Shown here piece by piece: positions 25,784 through 31,463 of a stretch of 42,093 nt of DNA (the stretch's first letter is position 1; each line of letters begins with the position of its first letter). This stretch comes from JAAZHK01 sp964536075. Lineage in GTDB: Bacteria; Bacillota_I; Bacilli_A; RF39; UBA660. The notes below the pieces were generated by a model. That model was not told where the DNA came from and searched no databases. It saw nothing but the letters and a program-made list of their open reading frames with translations. The translations under genes and the position numbers were made by a program. The DNA is taken from positions 1 to 42,093 of the forward strand of contig CAZHWO010000003.1 of NCBI GenBank assembly GCA_964536075.1, written 5' to 3'.

Positions 25784-26769
25784 TATTTTACCTCCACTAA
25801 ATGTCTCTTATAATCATCTAATATTTTTATTATACCATCAATTGTTTTCTGTTGATATACTTTATTTTTAACTTCATTGGCCTGTTTCATGCCCTTTAAG
25901 TACCACGCAATATGATTTCTAATTTCAAGAATAGCTACTTTGTCATTTTTTAATTCTCTTAAGTACAATAAATGCTTCAACGCCATCTCAATTTTCTCAA
26001 TATTAGTAGGGCCTTCCAAAATTGTTTTATCCTTTAAATAAGCAACTATCTGCTTAATTAACCAAGGATTACCAAGTACGCCTCGACCAATCATAATAGC
26101 ATCACAACCTGTTTCTTCTAACATTGCCTTAGCCGAATATATATCAGTAATATCGCCATTACCTATCACTGGAATAGTAACATTTTCCTTAACTTGTTTA
26201 ATAATATTCCAATCCGCTTTACCTGTATAACCCTGATTTCTTGTCCTAGGATGAATAGTAATTGCTTTAGCTCCAGCTTGTTCTATCACCTTAGCCACTT
26301 CCACAGCATTAATATGATTATTATCCCAACCGCTTCTAATTTTAACCGTAACCGGAATTGGTACCGCCCTTACTACCGCCTGAACAATTTTTCCAACTTT
26401 AGCTAAATCCTTTAATAAAGCCGCTCCTGCTTGAGCTCTAACAGCAACTTTAGGTACAGGGCAACCCATATTTATATCAATAATATCAGGCCTCATATAA
26501 TTATAAATAAATTGAGCTGCTTTAACAAACGATTCTTCATCGCTACCAAAAATCTGTTGAACAATAGGTCTTTCGAAATCAGTCAAATGTAACATATCTA
26601 TTGTTTTATCATTTTTATAAAAGACTGCTTTGTCACTAACCATCTCAGCATATATCAATCCACAGCCCATTTCCTTAATAATTCGACGAAAACTCGAATT
26701 GCCTATCCCGGCCATCGGGGCTAAAACAACCTGATTGTTAATAACAACATCGCCAATTTTCCATTCCAT
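25783..26769 (-). CDS. dusB: tRNA-dihydrouridine synthase
   Basis: Dus enzymes reduce uridines in the tRNA D-loop using FMN and NADPH. The 328-residue product is a TIM-barrel flavoprotein with LAPMAGIGNSSFR at the N terminus and the catalytic Cys in DINMGCPVPKV. It also has VTVKIRSGWD, ITIHPRTRNQGYTGKADW (phosphate-binding) and IPVIGNGDITD, then a helical RNA-binding C-terminal domain. It is translationally coupled to lysS. The DusB subtype is inferred from context and sequence. Confidence 0.92.
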   Translation of the reverse strand: MEWKIGDVVINNQVVLAPMAGIGNSSFRRIIKEMGCGLIYAEMVSDKAVFYKNDKTIDMLHLTDFERPIVQQIFGSDEESFVKAAQFIYNYMRPDIIDINMGCPVPKVAVRAQAGAALLKDLAKVGKIVQAVVRAVPIPVTVKIRSGWDNNHINAVEVAKVIEQAGAKAITIHPRTRNQGYTGKADWNIIKQVKENVTIPVIGNGDITDIYSAKAMLEETGCDAIMIGRGVLGNPWLIKQIVAYLKDKTILEGPTNIEKIEMALKHLLYLRELKNDKVAILEIRNHIAWYLKGMKQANEVKNKVYQQKTIDGIIKILDDYKRHLVEVK

Positions 26770-26892
26770 TTTATTTTCCTACTTTTTTAAAACTTTCTAT
26801 TTATTAAAATGTATATACTTTATTACCCTCATAGAATAAAATTTACTATCTTTTCTATCGAATGTTTCTATCTATTTTTTCTTAAATGAGCT

Positions 26893-27471
26893 TCACTTAT
26901 TATTATTAAAACTACATTCCAAATCTTTTAATGCAGCAATTAATTGTTCTTTTTCACATGCTTGGACTTTTTGCGATAAAGTTTCTGCAGTATCATTTGC
27001 TGCAACTTTTATTTTCATTTGTTTTATTATTTTTCCTTTATCATAGCAATTATTGACAAAATGTAAAGTAGCTCCACTATATTCCTCTTTACTTTCAATA
27101 ACTGCTCTATGTACATTCATCCCATACATTCCTTTACCACCAAATTTTGGTAGTAATGATGGGTGAGTATTTATTATTGTATATCTATTAATTAACTTTT
27201 CACCTATTAATTTTAAATAACCAGCAAGTACAATTAAATCAATATCATAAACTCCTAAAACATTTATTAATTCAGCATCTATTTCATTTAGTTTAGTTGA
27301 TTTTATAACGTATGTATCTATTTCCATTCTTCTCGCTCTTTCTAACGCATAGGCATCAGCATTATTTGAAACGACTAATAATAGTTTGGATTTTAATTCT
27401 CCATTTTTAATGTTATCAATTATACTTTGCAATGTTGTACCCTTTCCAGAGGCAAAAACTACAATATTCAT
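26893..27471 (-). CDS. purN: phosphoribosylglycinamide formyltransferase
   Basis: PurN transfers a formyl group from 10-formyl-THF to GAR in purine biosynthesis. The 192-residue product has the N-terminal ASGKGTTLQSIID motif, INTHPSLLPKFGGKG with Asn101 and His103, and Asp144 in NNCYDKGKI, so the catalytic Asn-His-Asp trio is intact. GNAT-unrelated folds are excluded by these motifs. No other pur gene is in the window, so it stands apart from any purine operon. An extended -10 lies about 120 bases upstream, giving a long leader. The stop is TGA and no terminator follows, so read-through into dusB-lysS is possible. Confidence 0.9.
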   Translation of the reverse strand: MNIVVFASGKGTTLQSIIDNIKNGELKSKLLLVVSNNADAYALERARRMEIDTYVIKSTKLNEIDAELINVLGVYDIDLIVLAGYLKLIGEKLINRYTIINTHPSLLPKFGGKGMYGMNVHRAVIESKEEYSGATLHFVNNCYDKGKIIKQMKIKVAANDTAETLSQKVQACEKEQLIAALKDLECSFNNNK

Positions 27472-27589
27472 ATATTCTCCTTATTACATATTCCAAAATT
27501 TTATGTTCTTATTTTCAATAATAGCGTTTGATATTGCTTTTTATATCAATGTTCACCAATTTTCCATTCCGTAATATAACATCAGGGAT

Positions 27590-27598
27590 ATTATAGCA
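27590..27598 (-). promoter_or_regulatory. extended -10 promoter of purN
   Basis: TGCTATAAT is a perfect extended -10 on the minus strand. It leaves a leader of roughly 110 bases before purN, which contains a TTGATAT/ATATCAA hairpin but no match I can see to the purine riboswitch core. Confidence 0.55.
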
Positions 27599-27601
27599 TA
27601 A

Positions 27602-27629
27602 TAAAAGAAAAAATGATATTGCATCATTT
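27602..27629 (-). terminator. terminator of recA
   Basis: AAATGAT and ATCATTT (27611-27617, 27623-27629) pair on the minus strand and are followed by TTTCTTTT. The recA stop codon TGA is inside the first arm. Confidence 0.75.
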
Positions 27630-28640
27630 CTCTTTCTTTATTGATTTATTAATATTATAATAGTCTCTAATCCGTTTTTCTATCTCATCTCTTATTTGCT
27701 GATTTTCTCTCAAGAAAATTTTAACGTTTTCTTTTCCTTGACCTATCTTCTCACCATTAAAGGAGAACCAAGCTCCACTCTTTTCGATAATAGCAGCATC
27801 AACCGCCAAGTCGACTATTTCCCCTTCACGACTAATTCCTTCACCATACATAATATCAACATTAGCTACTTTGAATGGTGGTGCTACTTTGTTCTTAACT
27901 ACTTTAATAGTTGTTCTATTACCAACAATAGTTTCACCCATTTTTAATTGTTCAGCCCTGCGAATATCAAGTCTAATAGAAGCATAAAATTTTAACGCTC
28001 TACCTCCAGGGGTAATCTCAGGATTACCAAACATAACACCAACTTTTTCCCGTAATTGGTTGATAAAAATAGCGGTTGTTTTTGTTTTACTAATTGTACC
28101 ACTTAATTTCCTTAAAGCCTGACTCATTAATCTAGCCTGTAAACCAACATGAGAATCTCCCATCTCGCCTTCAATTTCAGCTTGAGGTACTAACGCTGCT
28201 ACCGAATCAATAACCACAATATTAACTGCTTCACTTCGTACTAAAGCTTCACAAATTTCCAAAGCTTGTTCACCAGTGTCGGGTTGAGCTAATAACAACT
28301 CATTAATATTAACTCCTAAATTTTTAGCATAAACAGGATCAAGCGCATGTTCAGCATCTATAAATGCTGCTCTACCACCTTTTTTCTGAACCTCGGCAAT
28401 TGCATGTAATGCTACTGTTGTTTTACCACTAGACTCCGGCCCATATATTTCAATTATTCTTCCTTTCGGAAAACCGCCAACGCCCAAAGCAATATCTAAA
28501 GACAACGAACCACTTGGGGTCACATCTATCTCCATATGCGAATTATCTCCTAAACGCATAATTGATCCTTTACCAAACTGCTTCTCAATATCTATAAGTA
28601 CCTGATCTAATGTTTTATCGCGGTCTGTATTTTTTACCAT
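27624..28640 (-). CDS. recA: recombinase RecA
   Basis: RecA forms filaments on single-stranded DNA for homologous recombination and triggers LexA self-cleavage. The 338-residue product has Walker A GPESSGKT (67-74), VVIDSVAALVPQAEIEGEMGD (Walker B and loop L1), the ALRKLSGTISKTKTTAIFINQ region and the IRRAEQLK block. Length is normal. It follows pgsA and rodZ as in Bacillus, although cinA is missing. The upstream region contains a promoter and a LexA-like palindrome. Confidence 0.98.
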   Translation of the reverse strand: MVKNTDRDKTLDQVLIDIEKQFGKGSIMRLGDNSHMEIDVTPSGSLSLDIALGVGGFPKGRIIEIYGPESSGKTTVALHAIAEVQKKGGRAAFIDAEHALDPVYAKNLGVNINELLLAQPDTGEQALEICEALVRSEAVNIVVIDSVAALVPQAEIEGEMGDSHVGLQARLMSQALRKLSGTISKTKTTAIFINQLREKVGVMFGNPEITPGGRALKFYASIRLDIRRAEQLKMGETIVGNRTTIKVVKNKVAPPFKVANVDIMYGEGISREGEIVDLAVDAAIIEKSGAWFSFNGEKIGQGKENVKIFLRENQQIRDEIEKRIRDYYNINKSIKKEK

Positions 28641-28670
28641 AAAATCCTCCTCAAATTTCCTTACATTATT

Positions 28671-28699
28671 ATTTTATAATACTTTTTGAAAAAAGGCAA
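28671..28699 (-). promoter_or_regulatory. promoter of recA
   Basis: TTGCCT (28694-28699) and TAAAAT (28671-28676) on the minus strand are 17 bases apart, about 30 bases before the start codon. Confidence 0.65.
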
Positions 28700-28708
28700 G
28701 TCTTTTTT

Positions 28709-28722
28709 CAAACATTTGTTTG
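28709..28722. promoter_or_regulatory. candidate LexA (SOS) operator upstream of recA
   Basis: CAAACATTTGTTTG is an inverted repeat (CAAAC, four-base centre, GTTTG) ten bases upstream of the recA -35. It has the same geometry as the Bacillus LexA/DinR box (CGAAC-N4-GTTCG) but with A/T in place of the second base. Position before recA supports the call; lexA is not in this window. Confidence 0.45.
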
Positions 28723-28741
28723 CATTGGTAAAATACTGTCA

Positions 28742-28775
28742 AAATAAAAAAATCCCTAAGTAATTTTTGGGATTT
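28742..28775 (-). terminator. terminator of pgsA
   Basis: AAATCCC and GGGATTT (28769-28775 and 28750-28756 on the minus strand) pair around a 12-base loop, followed by TTTTTATTTT. It ends the rodZ-pgsA unit. Confidence 0.75.
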
Positions 28776-28790
28776 ATTTCGCTGTTTTGA

Positions 28791-29390
28791 CTACATTTCT
28801 CCTTTTTTAAAAATAAACTTCTTGCTCAAATTATAGTACTCTATAAGGGAAACAACCGACATAATTGTACCAAAATATAATAAAAGATCAGCAACATTTA
28901 CATTTATCAAAGTAAACGGTAAATTATAAATCAAGGTTAAAAAGATTCCTATCATTAATGAAGCCGTTTTTATTTTTCCCGTTTTAATAGCTGCTACAAC
29001 GTGATCTTGCCTACCAACTTCCATTTTTAAAACATCTACGATAATATCACGAATAACAATGATGACTGGGACAAAGACGGAAATCATACCATCAACAGCT
29101 AGCACAATTAATATGGAATTAACTAACATCTTATCAGCAATAGCGTCTAAAGCCTTACCAGTATCTGTTATCAAGTTATATTTTCGCGCAATATGACCAT
29201 CTAAGTAATCGGTATAGCTTGCTATGCCAAAAACCAAGGCGGCTATTAAATATTTTATCTCAATAATGATATTGAAAAATAATACTTTCGGTAAGGTTAT
29301 CCCAATACTATAAAAAGGAAAAGTTAAAAAAGAGACTAATAATAAACTTAAAATAATTCTACCTATTGTCAATTTATTAGCTTTATTCAC
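28791..29390 (-). CDS. pgsA: CDP-diacylglycerol-glycerol-3-phosphate 3-phosphatidyltransferase
   Basis: PgsA makes phosphatidylglycerol phosphate, the precursor of phosphatidylglycerol, in the cytoplasmic membrane. The 199-residue product has the CDP-alcohol phosphotransferase motif DGHIARKYNLITDTGKALD, continuing to AIADK, with all four Asp residues, and about five membrane helices. The start is GTG overlapping the rodZ TGA stop (GTGA), with GAGGTG upstream. The rodZ-pgsA order is that of Bacillus ymfM-pgsA. Confidence 0.93.
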   Translation of the reverse strand: MNKANKLTIGRIILSLLLVSFLTFPFYSIGITLPKVLFFNIIIEIKYLIAALVFGIASYTDYLDGHIARKYNLITDTGKALDAIADKMLVNSILIVLAVDGMISVFVPVIIVIRDIIVDVLKMEVGRQDHVVAAIKTGKIKTASLMIGIFLTLIYNLPFTLINVNVADLLLYFGTIMSVVSLIEYYNLSKKFIFKKGEM

Positions 29391-29869
29391 AAAAACACCT
29401 CACTACTAATGTCACTTTTTAATTCTGTATTTATATCGCGTTCTGACATAATACTTGATAAAATTATAAACAAAATCATAAATATGAAGATTACCCCGAT
29501 TACTATACAAAAAATAAGCGGCGTTTTGGTGTTGTTCTTTTTAATTTTAGTATACGGCGACACGATTTTCTTTGTTTCTTTTTCTTTCTTTCTACTAGCC
29601 TCTAGTATATCGGTTAAGGATAGTTTAGAAGTATGTTCAAATAAAAAATCATTAAATTCATCAACCATTTTTTGAACATCTAAACCCAGATACTTAGAAT
29701 AGACCTGAACCATTCTCTTTAATTCATATATATCTTTAAAAGCTCGAACATTACCAGCTTCAATATTTTCAAGCGATTTAACAGAAATATTTAAATCTTC
29801 ACTCGCTTCATCTATGCTAATACCATTCTTCTTACGAGCTTCACTTAATCTTTCTCCAATTTCTTTCAA
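29387..29869 (-). CDS. short RodZ-like protein: helix-turn-helix plus one membrane helix
   Basis: RodZ links the MreB cytoskeleton to the cell wall machinery. The product (160 residues) has an N-terminal Xre-type HTH_25 domain (EIGERLSEARKKNGISIDEASEDLNIS), a charged linker (about 92-115) and one membrane helix (about 117-138). Only about 20 residues lie outside the membrane, so the periplasmic domain of full RodZ (about 290 residues in Bacillus) is missing. The TTG start at 29869 is chosen because AGAGGTG lies six bases upstream and because upstream codons are the 3' end of rnpB. It precedes pgsA as Bacillus ymfM does. Confidence 0.82.
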   Translation of the reverse strand: MKEIGERLSEARKKNGISIDEASEDLNISVKSLENIEAGNVRAFKDIYELKRMVQVYSKYLGLDVQKMVDEFNDFLFEHTSKLSLTDILEASRKKEKETKKIVSPYTKIKKNNTKTPLIFCIVIGVIFIFMILFIILSSIMSERDINTELKSDISSEVFL

Positions 29870-29889
29870 AAAAACACCTCTTCTATAGA

Positions 29890-30252
29890 TAAAAAATAAT
29901 ATTTTATAAGCCATGTTTTGTTCCTATTTCTAGGCGACAAACATCTATCTACTACTTACGTAGTCTTTGAATCCGTTATCATTCCTTCATCAAAACTCCC
30001 CTACCAATTTTGGGTTTCTCGCTTGTGGGGTTTACCGCGTTTCAAACTTTAAATTTCTCTAAAGTCTAGTCTCTGTGGCACTTTTACATCTATTCTAATC
30101 ATATCATTAAGACTTAGATTATTTCGAAGCCGTTAGCTTACACTACCCTAGGTTATTTTTTCCCTAAGCACAATCATTAAGAACATCACAGTTCTTGCGA
30201 GCATGGACTTTCCTCTACATTATAAAAATGCAGCGTTTGTCAAAATATTATT
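29890..30252 (-). ncRNA. rnpB: RNase P RNA, B type
   Basis: This is the catalytic RNA of RNase P, which matures tRNA 5' ends. The minus-strand RNA has the P4 core GAGGAAAGTCCATGCTC (30199-30215). It also has GTGCCACAGAGAC, AACGCGGTAAACCCC, GCGAGAAACCCAAA, GTAGATAGATG and the 3' ACAAAACATGGCTTA, all close to the Bacillus RNA. GACAAAC and GTTTGTC form P2. AATAATATTTT and AAAATATTATT form an 11-bp P1, followed by a T-run that can end transcription. It is about 40 bases shorter than the Bacillus form, mainly because the P19 region is reduced to CCTA-GAAA-TAGG. The 5' end overlaps the gpsB stop codon. The gpsB-rnpB order is conserved in Bacilli. Confidence 0.95.
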
Positions 30253-30571
30253 CCTCTTTACCATAAACGATCTTTTCCAGGTGAGATAATCTGCGCATAA
30301 TATCAACATTGGTAATTTCACGATCACTCGTTTTAGCAATTTCAATACTCATCTTAGCATTACGAAGTTCCTGTTTTAAAGCCATTATTTCATTCAATAA
30401 TTCTTCTTTCTCTTTTTCTAAAGATCTGGTTATGTCATAAAATTGCTCATAGTCATGAATGATAATATCTAAGTATTGATCAACCTCTTTTAAACGATAT
30501 CCTCTAGTATCTATTTTAAATTCCTTTTCTAAAATATCTTGAGGTGTTAACGTAACCTTATTTTGATACAT
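30248..30571 (-). CDS. gpsB: cell division protein GpsB
   Basis: GpsB is a DivIVA-like adaptor that links class A PBPs and other wall enzymes to the division and elongation machinery. The 107-residue product has the membrane-binding N-terminal segment LTPQDILEKEFKIDTRGYRLKEVDQYLDI, a coiled coil (about residues 38-78) and the C-terminal trimerisation part (NVDIMRRLSHLEKIVYG). GGTGAT lies five bases before the ATG. Its stop codon lies in the first strand of the RNase P RNA P1 helix. The recU-PBP1 operon, which encodes a typical partner, is divergent just upstream. Confidence 0.95.
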   Translation of the reverse strand: MYQNKVTLTPQDILEKEFKIDTRGYRLKEVDQYLDIIIHDYEQFYDITRSLEKEKEELLNEIMALKQELRNAKMSIEIAKTSDREITNVDIMRRLSHLEKIVYGKEE

Positions 30572-30597
30572 AAATTATCACCAATCCCTATAGTTGT

Positions 30598-30626
30598 ATT
30601 CTCTCAAAAATCTCCTGTTTTGTCAA
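30598..30626 (-). promoter_or_regulatory. promoter of gpsB
   Basis: TTGACA (30621-30626) and GAGAAT (30598-30603) are 17 bases apart on the minus strand, and the -10 is extended by TG. It lies within and just after the possible small ORF upstream. Confidence 0.7.
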
Positions 30627-30732
30627 TTGCTTTGCTATTTATTTCCAAATTAATTAACGATTTTTTCATTCTTATATAAACTGTATTGCTAATCATTTTA
30701 TTAAGAATTCTACAAACTTCCATCTGATCCAT
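30604..30732 (-). CDS. possible small ORF of 42 residues upstream of gpsB
   Basis: An ATG with GGTGAT five bases upstream, the same site type used by gpsB, recU and mrnC, opens a 42-codon frame beginning MDQMEVCRILNKMISNTVYI and ending in TGA. The product is basic and mostly helical, with no signal peptide. I do not recognise it. The frame contains the gpsB -35 box, and there is no clear promoter of its own, so it may be chance. It lies in the 292-base divergent gap between gpsB and recU. Confidence 0.35.
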   Translation of the reverse strand: MDQMEVCRILNKMISNTVYIRMKKSLINLEINSKAIDKTGDF

Positions 30733-30841
30733 TTTGTATCACCAAACCAACAATAACATAATTTGTTATTCTTTTCATTAATTCCGACAAACCTTTTATT
30801 TATTCGACAAAAAGGTGGTAGAAAAAAAGTTTAAAATATTG

Positions 30842-30847
30842 TATAAT
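30842..30847 (+). promoter_or_regulatory. -10 element of the recU-PBP1 promoter
   Basis: TATAAT lies 17 bases before the recU start. No clear -35 is seen. A short hairpin (ACCTTTT with AAAAGGT, about 30793-30818) and two copies of CGACAAA lie just upstream and may be regulatory. Confidence 0.5.
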
Positions 30848-30863
30848 TTAAAGTGGTGATATC

Positions 30864-31463
30864 ATGAATTATCCAAATGGCATAAAAAAGAAAAAAAATC
30901 AGCCTATACCAATTAAATATGATAATCGTGGTATGAATCTGGAAGAAGAAATCAATATTAGTAATAATTTTTATTTAGAGAAAAATATAGCCATTATATA
31001 TAAAAAACCAACCCCGATTCGTATCGTAAAAGTTGATTACTCAACTAATCGAAAACCCATTATTAAAGAAGCTTTTTTTGAAAAGCCTTCAACAACTGAT
31101 TATAATGGTCTTTATAAAGGATATTATATTGATTTTGACGCTAAAGAAACTAATAATACTAGTAAATTGCCTTTGGCCAATATTCATAAACATCAACTTG
31201 ATCATCTGCGAAGAGTATATGAACATGGTGGCATCAGTTTTCTGATCGTTAGATTTAATAAGAGCTATGAAACATACGTTATATTAGGAAAACAATTATT
31301 GGATTATATACAAAATAATAGTATTAAATACATAAGTAAAACATTTTTTGATAAAAAGTGCTATAAAATAAGCTATAATTATCTTAATAAACTAGACTAC
31401 CTTAAAATAATAGATAAAATATTGGAGGAAAAAAATGAAAAAGACCAAAAAGAAAAAGACTAA
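30864..31463 (+). CDS. recU: Holliday junction resolvase RecU
   Basis: RecU cuts Holliday junctions during recombination and chromosome segregation in Bacilli. The 199-residue product begins MNYPNGIKKKKN and has NRGMNLEEEINISNNFYLEKNIAIIYKKPTPI. The nuclease core is GLYKGYYIDFDAKETNNTS with the acidic residues and Lys, followed by HKHQLDHLRRVYEHGGISFLIVRF. GGTGAT lies three bases before the ATG. It overlaps the PBP gene by 29 bases; the recU-ponA pairing is conserved across Bacilli. Confidence 0.95.
   Translation: MNYPNGIKKKKNQPIPIKYDNRGMNLEEEINISNNFYLEKNIAIIYKKPTPIRIVKVDYSTNRKPIIKEAFFEKPSTTDYNGLYKGYYIDFDAKETNNTSKLPLANIHKHQLDHLRRVYEHGGISFLIVRFNKSYETYVILGKQLLDYIQNNSIKYISKTFFDKKCYKISYNYLNKLDYLKIIDKILEEKNEKDQKEKD

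Noticed and set aside
27553..27582. Nine-residue upstream frame (ATG to TGA) in the purN leader
   Set aside because: No ribosome binding site, and the ATG lies almost at the predicted transcript start; too short to support.
27472..27598. Purine riboswitch ahead of purN
   Set aside because: The conserved junction and loop bases of the purine riboswitch are not seen; only a simple AT-rich hairpin is present.
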